A stretch of DNA of 64,000 nt. It comes from Euglena gracilis (Eukaryota; Euglenida; Euglenophyceae; Euglenales). Shown in pieces: positions 52,100-64,000 of the stretch (its first letter is position 1; each line of letters begins with the position of its first letter). A program made the translations under genes and the position numbers. Below the pieces are notes generated by a model. That model was not told the DNA's origin, ran no database searches, and saw only the letters and a program-made list of their open reading frames with translations. The DNA is taken from positions 19,572,691 to 19,636,690 of the forward strand of contig CP154955.1 in the NCBI GenBank assembly GCA_039621445.1, given 5' to 3'.

Positions 52100-54850
52100 A
52101 CTTGAATAAGAAAAGCATGGCAAGGTCCTGGTGGATCCTTCATGGTTGCAAAGTGAAGGAAATATTTTTCATTTTTCAAAATATTTCCGAAATAGTTCTG
52201 ATAAATTTTTTTAATATATTTTATATTTGGGGGGGGGGTTGTATTTGGGGGGGGTTGTATTTGGGGGGTTTACATTTTCAAAAATTGGGTTCGGCCCCAT
52301 TGGCGCCGGACCCTCTTCGGGAAGTCAAACATGTCCAATTCAATTCGGATGTGAGGGGTCCCAACCCCCCTTCCCCCCATACCTGGCCTGCAAGGGGGGT
52401 TGTACACACATATTAATTTTGTGAATGCTGTGAGGGTGTTGGGGTCAGAGGGATGGGGTTTTGGGTAGGTGACGTGTAACATTTCCACTGATTTTTCCCA
52501 AATAGGAATTTGCGTGCCATTTTGGGTCCAAAAATAGATCGAAGGGCACAAAAAAAACCCTCAAAAAATGCCAGTTTTAAAATTTGCCGAACAAGAAAAT
52601 TGCATGACGAATCCAACCACATCCAAAAAAAACCAACCAATTTTGCACAGGTAAAAATTGGGTGTAGGGGTCCTCCCCCCCCTGATTGTCCCCCCTAATT
52701 GTCCTATATTCCGGCTAACGCAAGGGGAGGGGGGGGGAAGGAGGGGGCAATCCCCAATTTTTTGTTCCAATCGTCAATTTTGAGAGACAAATGCCTAATT
52801 TCTGTCAAACTTTGAGTGACTGATTTCGCTAGTTCTAATTCCAAGGGCAAATTTTGAATGGCAAATTCCGAATTTGGTGTGCAAACTAGCTATGCCTGTT
52901 TGGTTTTTCCAATGTACTTTTTTGAGTTGAAAATTGGCCTGCACCTTGCCAGATGCTCCATCTTCCATCAAGCCCCGCAACGTGTTCAGGAGGGATTCCT
53001 GCGGAGGTTAGGCAGGGGTGCAGGGGGAGGCTCCGCCCCTAAAGGAATTTCATGGAGAAACTTCACTGAAGTTCACCGGTGAAGTTCACCGGTGAAGTTC
53101 GTCCATGTATTTCCAATGAAGAGGGGGGGGGTGGGGGGGTCCCGCCCAAAAAGCCCAAAGTTCACCGCCTGATCTCCTGCGGCCTGTCCACCTTATCATC
53201 CAAAGATGTACCCTCACCCCCCCCTATTTGGCTAATGGCCGGGCTCCTTCGGACCCCCAACTAGCCAATTAGGGGGGGGACAATTAGGGGGGGGGTTCGT
53301 GTGAGGCACCCTGAGACTGGGCCCTCTTCCAAAAGGTGACCCCCTGGTCGTGGACTGGGGGGAGTGCCAAACGGTAGACTGGGGGGGGGGAGTAGTGGGC
53401 AGTCGGCCGACTACCCACTCTAATGTACTAACGAGTCAAAACCGCCGACTTTTAAGCCCCCCCCTGGGAAAAAACTTTTGTCTAAATCACCTCAACACCA
53501 GTCAAAACCCACCCAAATGGCTCCAGAACCCCCCAATCGGGGGTGAATATGCAAAAAAATTGGGGGGAAATGCCCATTTTTGGCCACTTTTGACAAAAGA
53601 ACACCTCTCCCCATTGGATTTTCAATATAAGTCAAAATTTGCACAAAAAGAGGTCTTATCCCTCCAAGTCTATTGCCAACATAGAAGGGATTTTGTTATT
53701 TGAGGGGGGGGTGCGGGGGGGGGGGGCGGAGCCCCTCTGCCTATGCCAAAGTGAGCCACAAAAACGACTAAGCCCCCGAGTATGTTGCCAACACAGAAGG
53801 GATTTTGTTATTTGATGCTCGGATGGGGTGGAGGGGGGAGTTTTCTGCCTCTCGTGATGCAGAATGCTTGCATTTCTAAAGGATTTTCATGCAATCCCTA
53901 TTTCATCATTGGTTTTTTACCCCTCCGGCCCCCCATCAATGGCCCACCGACCCCCCACCGACCAAAGATTTCCATCTGGGGGTGTTTATTTAGGCGTAAG
54001 ACACTTTTTTGGACCCATCCGGACCATCTCCGGGTGATTTGGGCCCGCCACAGACCATTTTTATGACCGCCGACTAGCCACCGACTAGTTTGCATTGAAT
54101 TTCCTTCATGGGGGTGGGGGCTTAAAAGTCGGCGGTTTGGACCCGTTAGCACATTAGAGTGGGTAGCCGGCCGACTAGTTGGCTGACTACCCACTACCCC
54201 CCCCCCAGTCTACCGCCTTGCGCCACTGGGGGGTCCCGGACCCCCCAGGACCCCCCTCTCCCCTCTGCCTACCCCAACGGTGAACGTCCCCCGTGAAGTT
54301 CACCACGAGAGCACTTTTTTGGCCAAAAATGGCCAAAAATGACATTTTGGGCAAGTTTTCAGAAATTGCAACAAATTCCATGAACCATCAATCTCAAAAT
54401 GACCATTTTGAGAGGAAAATAAAAATTTCACCCATCAAAATTTCACCCCCAACCATCAAACCGGTGAAGTTCACCGGTAAATTTCACCGTACAGTACCAC
54501 CCCCTCCCCCCTGGTGAACCACCGGGGGGTTGGTACACCCCCCCCCCTCTCCGAGGGCCTCGCCACGCCATTTACCCCCCTCCCCCCCCCTGGCCGGACC
54601 CCCTCGCCATGCCACCGAGGATTTTCGCGATTTTTTTAAGGAAAATTTTCTTGGAACCCATACCACCCCCCCCCCCCCCCCCCCCCCCTAGTCGCCGACC
54701 CCCTCGCCACGCCATTTACCCCCCTCCCCCCCCTATTCGGACCCCCTCGCCACGGCGTGCCAACCCCCCACCTCACTGGTGAAGTTCACCGGGGGGGTCC
54801 GTAGCCCCCCCCCCCCCGCATTGCCTGACCTCCCGTCCCGAAGTGGACTA
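52100..54850. other. Repeat-rich spacer
   Basis: Includes GGTTGTATTTGGGGGG words (52215-52275) and GAAGTTCACCGGTGAAGTTC palindromic words (53068-53100, 54465-54490, 54780-54795). A pair of GACTAGCC/GTAGTCGGC blocks at 53395-53430 and 54065-54190 encloses similar text in opposite orientation. No gene supported. Confidence 0.5.
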
Positions 54851-55111
54851 CTAGCCTCCCTTGCCGCATACATTGTGCCTCTTAAGGTCATCTGACCCGA
54901 GCTCAGCATGTATGGGACTTGGTAAGGATTTCCAAGCAGAAGCATCATTTTGTTGAACAGAGCCTCCCTTGACCATCAAATATTGAACTGCGACATCAAT
55001 GGTGCGAAGGTACGATTTTCTATTCCGAACCAACAAAAATGCAACCACACCAAACAGGCGGCAAATTGCTAGTAAGAAGCCCAAGAGAATTGAAGAACCC
55101 TCAAGTTTCAT
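54851..55111 (-). CDS. Weak hypothetical ORF with hydrophobic segment
   Basis: 86-codon frame starting MKLEGSSILLGFLLAICRLF, then GVVAFLLVRNRKSYLRTI: one membrane-like segment. No homologue was recognised, and it is surrounded by repeats. Could be chance. Confidence 0.2.
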   Translation of the reverse strand: MKLEGSSILLGFLLAICRLFGVVAFLLVRNRKSYLRTIDVAVQYLMVKGGSVQQNDASAWKSLPSPIHAELGSDDLKRHNVCGKGG

Positions 55112-55617
55112 CGCAAGCTCAAAAGGATCAAAGAAACAAAAGGTGTGAAATTTTCTCTCTTTCTAAGTGGTTTGGAAAGCTGGCAACCAAGGATTCATTT
55201 GCTTCATCGGTTGTCATCTCCGTGATCCCCCAGTGGCCCCACCCGTTCGTTCCCTTCCCCCCAACTCAGATTCGGGTCTCAGAAATCCGAAGAGAAAATA
55301 AAGCAATAAAATTCCTTGTGTAGCCATGGATTTTTGCCTGTTTGGGTGAACAGTTTTCGGAAATTTGGGTTCTGTGGGGCTTTGCAAACATCAAGAGTTT
55401 CTGGGTCGAGAGTCAGGGAGAGAGACACCATTTTTGGTCTAAGTTGGCCAAACCCTTTTGTTTCTCAACTGTTGGAGGGCCCCAAAATAACAATACCCCT
55501 TGTGCTACTGATACGTTTTGAGGGGGGAATCCCTTTATCCCTTTTGTTTCTCAAACGTCCTCAGGCCCCAAAAATAGGAAAACCCCTTGTCCTACCGACA
55601 CATTTTGGGCGGGGGGG

Positions 55618-55727
55618 TTGAGAAACGCTCATTTTCAGCTCAAAAACTGGTTTTCTAGGTCCGGGAGGCCCAAAAACATCGTTTCGGGCTAAAGAAATCT
55701 TTTCGATTTTTTTCCGACTTTTTTGAC
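55618..55727 (+). repeat. Dispersed repeat R1, copy 3
   Basis: Same order of words as 376-496, slightly diverged (AGAAACGCTCATTTTCAGCT). Confidence 0.75.
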
Positions 55728-55779
55728 CAAACTCCATTGGTTTCGGGGGCCCCGGGCGGAATATTGGCCATGATACTTC

Positions 55780-55990
55780 TGGAGGTCGGGCCGACCTAGG
55801 TCGGCCCGACCTATGGTCGGCCCGACCATGGTCGGGCCGACCATGGTGTTATCGACCTCTGGAGGTCGGGCCGACCAAGGCCGACCTCCACTGTGCCGCA
55901 TTACCCCCCCCTTTTTTGAAATTTAATCCCCCCCCCCCCTCCCCCCGTCGGGCCGACCTAGGTCGGCCCGACCTCCACTGTGCCGCATTA
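55780..55990. repeat. GGTCGGGCCGACC palindrome cluster
   Basis: Overlapping palindromes GGTCGGGCCGACC, CCTAGG, GGTCGGCCCGACC and CATGG. Further copies lie at 57014-57105, 61325-61390 and 62055-62125, often followed by CTCCACTGT or CTCCAGA(G/A)GT. Confidence 0.85.
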
Positions 55991-56094
55991 CCCCCCCCTT
56001 TTTTGAAATTTAAGCCCCCCCCCCCCCGACCAAATTCCTCTCAATTTGGTTTGTAAACTGCCAAAATGTCAGGGTTGGGGATGGAAAAGGGATA

Positions 56095-56345
56095 TGGTTA
56101 GGGGTTAGGGATAGGGTTAGGGTTCGGGATAGATAGGTTAGTTAGGTTGGGTTTGGATTAGGGTTAGGTTAGGTTAGGTTAGGGTAAGGTTTAGGGATAG
56201 GGTTAGAGTTGGGGATACGGTTGACGACAGGGTCAGGGTTGGGGTTAGGGTTGGGGATAGGGTCAGGGTTCAGAATGGGGATAGGGTCATTGATAGGGTT
56301 AGGGTTAGGGATGGGGTTAGGGTTAGGGATAGTAATGTAATGGTC
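56095..56345. repeat. Interstitial TTAGGG-like block 1
   Basis: Degenerate GGGTTAGGG and GGGATAGGGTTA repeats. TTAGGG is the euglenozoan and animal telomere word. Not a perfect telomere, so an internal relic or a subtelomeric spread is likely. Confidence 0.8.
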
Positions 56346-56664
56346 GATAGACGAGCTTACCGACTTTAAGACTTAAACAGCGTTTTGGACCCCACCGACC
56401 TGTCGGTCGACCAGTTGGGTAGTCGACCGACAAGTTGGTCGACTAGTCGATCAACTACCCAGAACCCAGTTTAGAACAGTTTGTATAACACACAAGGGTA
56501 ATGTGCGCGATTTGGCCATCCTTGCCTTGCACACACAAGGGGATTTTGTTATTTTGGGCAGGGGGGGTCGGGGGGGGGCTGCAGCCCCCCGGAGGAGGCC
56601 GTAGGCCGACTAAGTTTGCATATCGGGGTTCATTGGGGAGCGCGATTTGGCCCTCCTTGCCTTG

Positions 56665-56835
56665 GATAGGGTTAGGGTTAGTTAGGGTAAGGGTTAGGGA
56701 TACGGTTTGGAATACGGTTAGGGTTAGGGTCAGGGTTAGGGTTAGAGTTAGGGATACAGTTAGGGATAGGGTCAGGGTTACGGATAGGGTTAGGTTTAGG
56801 GTTAGGGTTAGGGTTAGGATTATGGTTTGGGGTTG
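56665..56835. repeat. Interstitial TTAGGG-like block 2
   Basis: Second degenerate run of the same words in the same orientation, 330 bp after the first. Confidence 0.8.
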
Positions 56836-57162
56836 GCCATGGAACTTAACTGATTTGGCCTTTCACCCCCTTTTTTTTCAATATGGGACATTTTCCGACG
56901 TTTTTAGGGACATTTTGATGTGTTTCCTTTGCATTTTACATTGAATTAAGAGAATTAAAATTTTGAGGGGGGGCTTGAAAATTAAAAATGGGGGGGGTAT
57001 TGCAGTACAGTGGAGGTCGGGCCGACCTGGTCGGCCCGACCTCCAGAGGTTGATAAGCCATGGCCAAAGGTCGGCCCGACCTAGGTCGGCCCGACCTCCA
57101 GAAGTAGCATGGCCAATATTCCGCACGGAGCCGGTTTCGGGCCAAAAACGGGGCGCTGGGGG

Positions 57163-57240
57163 GTTGAAAAACACTCATTTTCGGCTCAAAAACAAGTTTT
57201 CCGGGTCTGGGAGGCCAAAAAACATCATTTCGGGCAAAAC
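57163..57240 (+). repeat. Dispersed repeat R1, copy 4 (partial)
   Basis: GTTGAAAAACACTCATTTTC, then CGGCTCAAAAACAAG and CCGGGTCTGGGAGGCC; truncated on the right. Confidence 0.7.
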
Positions 57241-57299
57241 TGTTTTGTTGAGTCGACCGACCAGTCAATCGACTCAACGGTCTAACGTACATATGGGGG

Positions 57300-57660
57300 T
57301 CATTGAGGGTCGGTGGGTAAAAGTTTGTCGCGCCTTAGGTCAAAATTGAATTCTTGATCACGCAGGAGAACAAAATGTCCCATACTGCATATGTTCCACT
57401 CACTGTGTCGAGAAGTTTGAGAAAAGGGATTTGCCACCATTTTGGGCTGTCCAAAAATCGATGTTTCCAAAATATTTCGCAAATGAAGCAAAATCAAAGG
57501 AAATGTCCAGAGACCTAAATTGAAGCCCTTAAAATGCCCCATCTAAGGGTTTTTGATTTCCCCGCAACTCCCGCCTAGACCGAGTTCGGCCATTTTCTAG
57601 CCAAATTTGGCCATTTTGTACAGTTTTGGCCTGTTTTGACTGGCCGTTTTGGCCATTTTA
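57300..57660 (-). repeat. Inverted partial copy of the 10-kb tandem repeat unit
   Basis: Contains AAATCAAAGGAAATG, GAAGCCCTTAAAATGCCCC, ATCTAAGG, GACCGAGTTCGGCC and TGTACAGTTTTGGCC, the inverse of words at 10100-10290. Confidence 0.7.
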
Positions 57661-57689
57661 GGGTCAACGGTCTGATGTACTTATGGGGG

Positions 57690-57905
57690 GTGTCAATCGA
57701 CTGGTCGATCGATTTGTTGATCGACTCAACAATTGGTCAAATCAACAATTGAAAAAACCGACTCAACCATTGAGTCGATCAACTAGTCGATCGACTCAAG
57801 AACGAGTCCTATTTTGTCGGTGGGGGTCCTGTTGATAAAAAGTCGATCGATTAGTCGGTCGACTAATTGTTGAGTTGACCGACTAGTCGACCGACTCAAC
57901 AGTCT
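57690..57905. repeat. GTCGATCGACT walking palindromes
   Basis: Dense overlap of GTCGATCGACT, CTAGTCGATCGACTC and TTGTTGAGTTGACC in both orientations. Similar words lie at 56395-56460 and 57245-57285. Confidence 0.8.
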
Positions 57906-58019
57906 GATGTAGTTTTGAAGGGTGTGTTTACGCATTTATCAATGAATCCCTTGTGTCTCCAAGTCATATTGGGGTCACATCCCTTTTGTTGCTCAACTGT
58001 TGGAGGGCCCCAGAGTAAC

Positions 58020-58225
58020 TGATACGAAAACTGTGTCCAGAACGCTGGTTCGAAACCGTGTTCCAGAACGGCGGTTCGGGCGGCCGCCCGAACCGGCGTT
58101 CTGGAACGCGGTTTCACGCCCGAACCGGCGTTCTGGACACGGTTGTTGAAATTGGCCGTGATTCCTTGAACGCCGGTTCGGGCGTGAAGCCAGAACCGGC
58201 GTTCAAGGAATCACGGCCAATTTCG
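58020..58225. repeat. CGAACCGGCGTTC inverted-repeat cluster
   Basis: GAACGCCGGTTCGGGCG and its inverse alternate four to five times. The same word occurs inside both R2 copies (46690, 58870). Confidence 0.85.
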
Positions 58226-58264
58226 CCCTAAATACCCATTTTTTGAACATTTTTGAGCATTTTT

Positions 58265-58925
58265 GACCTCCTTTGGGCGCATGGCCATGTCTATCTGCCA
58301 ATTGAAGTTTTCACACACGTCTGATGCCATGTTACCCATCAATCGAAAGCTCTTCTCAAGGGCTTTCAACAGATGGTTTTAGGATTCAGCCATGGTGCAC
58401 ACACGGCGCTTACTTTCAGCGATCGTGTATTCCAAAATTTGACATCTTAATCTGTGAAATCCCACACCTCAGGTGCCATACAACATATCAATTGAAAGCT
58501 CTCCCCAAGACCTTTCGCTTGGCACCCTCAGAACTCAGCCACACTGCACAGCGCCCTGAAAATGGTCAATCCCATGTTCCGACCCTTTTCACAACTTCTG
58601 AAATACACTGTTCACCTGCCATGTGCCCCTTGATCGATAGCCCTTCTCAAGGGCTTTCAGCAGATGGCTTTAGATTTCAGCCATGCTGCATGGTATTCTA
58701 TTTCAGAAATTCCCCAAATTTGGCCAAAGGGAAATCATTGCACAAAATACCCCAATTTCTGGCCAAATACCCCAAAAAACTGCTCAGATATGATTGCCAC
58801 ATGTCTACAAACCATTTTGGACACTTTTTGGCACTTTTTATTTTTGGGCCCCCTGGACGCCATCTTCCCGCCCGAACCGGCGTCCTGAACGCCAGTTCGG
58901 GCGTGAAGCCAGAGCCCCAATACAC
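58265..58925. repeat. Dispersed repeat R2, copy 2 (inverted)
   Basis: Inverted relative of 46650-47275 with all landmarks in reverse order, 11 kb away. Confidence 0.88.
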
Positions 58926-61900
58926 AGTTTCAAAATCCCTTGTGTTACCAAGTCATTTTGGGGGGCAAATCCCTTTTGTTGCTGAACTGTTGGAGGGCCC
59001 CAAAATAACAAAATCCCTTGTGCAAGTCGTTTTGGGGGCGGACCATAACCCCCAAGGGGAGGGTCCAACTGGCTAGCACCTTTTTCCCAGCCAGCACCTC
59101 CCAGCTGGGCTGCGGACCCACACCCTTGTGGTGGTGAACCTCAACAGCCTCCCTTCAAGGTGGTGTTTATCGTTGGTGGAGGATGTTTTTTAGCCATTTT
59201 CAGCCATTCTTGGTATTTTTGGGCAATTTTTGCACATTTTGCCAATTTTGGAATTTCAACAACCATTTTGGCAATTTGGCCTGTTTTTGGGTTAGACATT
59301 TCATACACTTTCCTTTGGGTTTTGACAGAGGTGGCATAGCGGGATAGAGTAGGTTGAAAAACCTCTACCTCTAACTCAATCAAAACCTCCACCTCCATCG
59401 CTCCACCTCTGACACAATAAAGAAAATTTTGTATCAATGAAATGCAAAACCGAAAATTTCCCCGGCTCCCTTCAGTTTCGAGGTAGAGGGGGGGATCTCA
59501 AGGCAGCAAAGGCCCGGATTCCAATCAAAAAATTGGTCAAAAATCCCTGATTCTTCTTTGAAAATAAATTGAAAAATGCTCATTTCTAAAAAAAAATTGA
59601 ACATTTTTTTTAATGTGGAAAACACCAAAACATCAAAAAATGGGCAATGTGCTCAAAAGTGAGGGGAAAATAATTTTGCTCATCTTCCGGCGCTGTGAGT
59701 CAGAAGGAAAAAAACTTGCTTTTCTTGGAACCTGCTGAGGAGGGGGAGGGTCAGAAAATTGAAACTTTCAAAAATACCTTCAAGTTGGTGGCCAATCAAA
59801 GCAAAATCAATCGGGGATGCCACCCCTCGATCAAACGATCAAAAGCTCTTTTTCATTGGATGATGGGGGGGAGTGCGGGAAAACGGTGCTGTAGAAAAAA
59901 TGGTGTCCAGCTGGACCCCCTCCTTGGGGGGAGGTTTGGGGGGGGGGGGGGCAACGGCCGAACGGTGGGTGCCCCAAACATGCACAAAAGAGCCCAATTC
60001 TTGCCCGGTTGGCATTTTTCAGCCAACATTTGGTGAAAACCCAAAAAAGCCGCTCAAAAACGGCTTTTTTTTGGCAGTTTTTGAGCCCTTTATTCAAAAA
60101 ATTTTTGTTCAGCCCGGCTTTGCCAAGCTGGCCTAACTTTTCAATGGACCCACAGGGTGTCTTTCCAGTCAGCCCAATAAAATCTAGCCTCTAAAATGGT
60201 CCACCCCGTTGAGCGGCGCCCTGAACGACAGTGTCCATGTGGCTGGGCAGTAATTTGGTGGTGTGGGGGTAGGTATTTGTGTGATTTACATCATTTGCAG
60301 ACCGACTTGCCAATTGGGCTCCGGCAGAAAATTGCGGGTGTATGGGTTGTGGGCCAAACAGGGGGAAGAGAGGGGAGGGGAAGGGGGGGGGGAGGTCAGC
60401 CCGACCTCTGGGTCACTTCCTGCTGCAAAAATCCACATTACACAAAGGATTTGCACCTAAAAATGGTTTGGCTGCACAAGGGATTTTGTATTTCAGCCCT
60501 TGAACAGTTGAGAAATGCCCCCAAAGCAATTTTCCAACACAAAGGATTGTGTTATTTTGGGCCCCGAACATTTGAAAAACAAACAATTTGCCCCACAAAA
60601 TGGTTTGGCAAACGCACAGTATTTTGTAGCCGTGTGACCAGGGGGGAGCTCCTCAAAATGTGCAATGCAAAAAAAATACAAAAAAGTGCAAAAAGTGCAA
60701 AACAGTGCAAAACAATGCAAGTTGCATGTAAATTCCTTCGGAAGCTCTCGGAGCTGTGCACTTTTCCACTGGAGAGGACTTAAAAAATGAAAATGTGGGT
60801 GCAAACTGCAAATGCAATGTGGTGGCTCATCTGATTGGATCCACTTTAATTTCATCATGCAACTCTTGCTGTGAAGTAGGTCACAAAAACAAAACTTGTA
60901 GAACGCAACTTCCAGATGTCTGGCAGTGGAGCAATTTGCTTGTTTTGCCTGTGCAAACGCCTGGGGAAAAAAATCGGAAAGGCAAAATATGCAATAAAAT
61001 GGAAGAATCCGATTTTCAAAAATTTTCATTGTGCAAGAAATGCAAATTATGCAACTTGTATATTACCTCCGTGGTGTGAATCACAGGAAAATGAGGTTAC
61101 CCACACCCTTGTGGTGGTGAACCTCAAGTGTGTTTTGTTGCTGTGTTTCTTTTTCAGAAGTCCCAGGCTTGGAGAGCGATGCAGCGAATGAGTGGACAAT
61201 TGTCGCAAAATGCACCCATACAAAAGGTTTGCTTGCATCTTGCCGATTGAAGACAAGGATTGCAGGTTGCCAAGTGGCACCATGGGGTCAGGCGACCGTG
61301 CGCGGCTCTATGCGGAAAATTGGCCATGCTACTTTTGAAGGTGGGGCCAACCATTGGCCATGGCTTATCGACCTCTGGAGGTCGGGCTGGGTCACTGTAC
61401 AATACCCCCCCCCTTTATGAAATTTAAGCCCCCCCCCCCCCCAAATTCGACTCTTAATGCAGCTCAAAATGCATGGAAAGACATTCAAATGTCCCCGAAA
61501 TCGTCAAAAAACGTCCCATATTCAAAAAAAAAAACGGTGAAAAACGGCCAAATCAGGTGGGTTCTGTGGCCAATGACAAAATCCCCCTTGTGCAAGGATG
61601 GCCGAAGCGCACCCTGATGAACTTAGTCGGCCTTCGGCCTCCTCCCTAGGGGGGGGGGGGCGCCCCCCAAATAACAAAATCCTCTTGTGTGTGCAAGGCA
61701 AGGATGGCCGAAACGCTCTCCCTGATGAACTTACCTCAGAGTGGCCAATTTTTTTTGGCAAAATTGGTTTACCCCCCCCCCCCCAAAGTGTCCACTTCCT
61801 TTTGGCGCCGAAGGCGCCAAAGCCCAAAATTGACCCCCCCCCCCAAAGTGTCCCCTTCCCCAGAGTGTGGCCACTTTGAGGGGGGGGGGTTAGGGTAGGT

Positions 61901-64000
61901 GTATGGTAGGTAAAGTACCCCTTCTGTGTGTTCCACAGGGTTCGGCCAAGGGTTTAGATGCTTCTGAAATGGAAAACCATACAGGTTGTTTCTATTGGCC
62001 ACATCGTCGGCACGACTTCCATCCAATCGGGCCAACCATATGGTCGGTGGGACAAACAGGTCGGGCCGACCTGGTCGGTACAGTGGCCATTTTTGGCGAC
62101 CTCCAGAGGTTGGCCCAACCTCCAAAACCAGCATGGCCAATATTCCGCCCGGGGCCACCGGGTGCCACCGGGTCAGAGGGGGAAACGCAAATGCATTTTT
62201 TGCGCTTTTTTTCGTTTTTCGGTTCTGGTAAAATTTGGGGGTTTGAGATTGTTTCGCGGGTTTTTTGTGTGTTTTTTTCTTTGCAGATTTTTGGATATTT
62301 GCTGGAAAAATTTCTTTGAGCTTATTTTTATGCAGAATGACAAATTTTTCCCACTGGAGCTAAATTTTTCGAGCCCTCTTCAGTGGCCATCCTTGGAGAA
62401 GTTCCAAAGGATTTTACGTGCAATTTATGTTTTTTTGTGTTTTTTGTGTTTTTTTTGCATCGCGTTTTTTGAGGGTCCATGTGCCCCCCCCCCCCGCTCC
62501 ATACTAAGGCCCCTGGTCACTCCACCAATGCTTGGCCTCAGAATGACCTTTTGGTTCAGAGCACTTTGTTGAAGTTTCCTGTTTCAGCATCATGTCTCAG
62601 GACGCATCATTGCCTCTTCACCCTCCTTGGTCCCCTGAAAAAGCCTTAATTTTGCATTTGTTTCAAATCTGCAATCCAACTTGTTTTTTGAAGGGCACCT
62701 GGCCATTGGGTACCATCAGAGGATGGTAGCCTTCAATTTGAGACCTTTTGCAGCCACCATTTGTGGGCTTACTGGAATCCTATAATTTCATTTCAATCAC
62801 CTTTTTGAGAAAATTTACCTTGGACATAACGGGCGTTTCGGCCATTGGGTTTGGCGTTCAGAAAACTGGGCTCGTGGACAGAACCAGCGTCTGTGAATTT
62901 GTGGCGTGTTGGCAGGGGGGGTTTTGAGGTGCCAAAAAGGGTTAAAACCTTTTTGTTGTGCTGTATTCGGACATGAGGGAAAAATCGCCCCCAAAAATTA
63001 ATGTTGATGCTTTTTGGGCTAAAATGTCTTGGTTTCAAAACTTTCATCTGTCTCGGTGGAGTTCGCATTTGGGGGAGGGTTTCAAAAAATGGTTATCTGT
63101 ACGTTTCCCATTTGACGGTGTTTTCAAGGTTTCAGCTTTTTACAGCCAACCGCCATTACCTTGGCACCGAGTTGCCAAATCCATGGCCCATGGTGGCCAG
63201 TAACTTGGCCCAGAGATGCCAAAACCCAGGCACTATGTGCCGCTTTCCTGTCTCATGGTGGCCAAAACTTTGGCATTGAGTGGCCACAACCACGAAGCCC
63301 AGTTGGCATTACTTTGGCACCTGCCGCGCTTTTTCCCCAATTTTTTTTTTAAATTACAGTAAAAAGCAACTTCAAGAAGAACAGGCCGGCCCACTGAGGG
63401 TGCCAAATTTGTTCTTTGAGCCCCGCCCCCCTGGCCATTGTGGGAAGGACGCACAGGCATGTGTCTGAAAATGGGGGATGGGGAAATCAACACATCCACC
63501 ACAATCGCATGAGCTTTTGCACGTAAAACTTTTGAATAATATTTCCCATTTATTTTTTTAAGTTCTCTTGGGTGTTTTCTTTTTTAAAAAAAACACATTG
63601 TTTTGTTGTTTTTTTAAAAAAAAGCAAAAAATGCCCACTGTGTTTGCACCAATGCCCGCGCAACGTTGCAAGAGATCAGGCAGTAACTTCGCCAAATAGA
63701 CCGCCCCCCATCCCACTGGACCCCTCCCACCCTGCCTACCTCCCCCCCCCCTTGTTGACACGCCAAAGCACGGGGAAAGTGCGGTTGACACGGGGTGTGT
63801 GTCACAGACCAGCTGTGTCAAGGACAAGGGGGGGGGGAAGGTAGTGTCCAAGAAATGCCACGAACAAATTGGGGTTGAGTCGCATTGGAACGGATAACAC
63901 AATTCACAAAAAATACATTCAGAAGATCATGCCCAGTGCAGAAAAGGAAAAAAAATTATGGGCGGTGCTTCGCTTCTGCCCAGTTTGTGTGGCCCAGTTC
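58926..64000. other. Repeat-dominated spacer to window end
   Basis: Recurrent words include CTGTTGGAGGGCCCCAAAAT (58988; also 55467 and 58000) and AACAAAATCCNCTTGTG (59008, 61672). An inverted pair GATGGCCGAAACGC/GCGCGATTTGGCC lies near 61590-61720 and 56505-56650. TTGGCGCCGAAGGCGCCAA is at 61801, and C-runs occur at 61420 and 61775. No gene supported. Confidence 0.5.

Noticed and set aside
60493-61029. 178-codon minus-strand frame
   Set aside because: Much of it is translated from GTGCAAAA-type repeats; no family resemblance.

Overview
This is nuclear DNA of a eukaryote, most likely a euglenozoan protist (diplonemid or euglenid side). The clearest gene, cytosolic ribosomal protein S9 (uS4) on the minus strand near 43.1-43.9 kb, has family wording that I know best from kinetoplastids ([41 protein letters not shown]). 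It has a pyrimidine tract and AG a few bases before its ATG, as expected for spliced-leader trans-splicing. Degenerate TTAGGG runs fit this placement. The assignment is an inference.

The window is gene-poor and repeat-rich. Coding DNA appears as small GC-rich islands on the plus strand from 3.6 to 41.3 kb. (1) 3.6-15.0 kb: an alpha/beta hydrolase in at least 12 exons; joined, they recover a GHSMG nucleophile elbow, an HGFG oxyanion motif, an HGQ-x-D acid motif and a CGHxxHE histidine motif, then a stop. (2) 18.4-19.7 kb: six very short exons of an unrecognised protein, perhaps the 5' end of the next gene. (3) 23.2-41.3 kb: a PC-esterase (Cas1p/TBL-like sugar O-acyltransferase or esterase) gene of about 14 exons ending in a DCTHFC motif and a stop. 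(4) 43.1-43.9 kb, minus strand: RPS9 with one intron. (5) 47.7-49.3 kb, minus strand: two weak hypothetical coding pieces around an AT-rich patch. From 49.3 to 64.0 kb I see almost only repeats.

The main observation is that introns of these genes do not obey GT-AG. Nearly every exon join that keeps the frame and restores family motifs falls on a short direct repeat (3-9 bp) present once at each intron end. RPS9 is the calibrator: its 165-bp intron is bounded by a 7-bp repeat and carries 14-bp terminal inverted repeats whose outer end (CATACCATT) also bounds foldback elements elsewhere in the window. Another intron coincides with an element that has a relative at 29.8-30.1 kb. I read this as nonconventional introns created by insertion of short inverted-repeat elements (introner-like).

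The rest is a dense layering of mobile and simple DNA: a Tc1/mariner-like element with TA target duplication and a broken transposase inside a PC-esterase intron; a decayed LINE reverse transcriptase lacking its catalytic YLDD box; foldback elements built from C-runs and G-runs around an element-specific short word; nested palindrome arrays; micro- and minisatellites; and long inverted or direct dispersed repeats.
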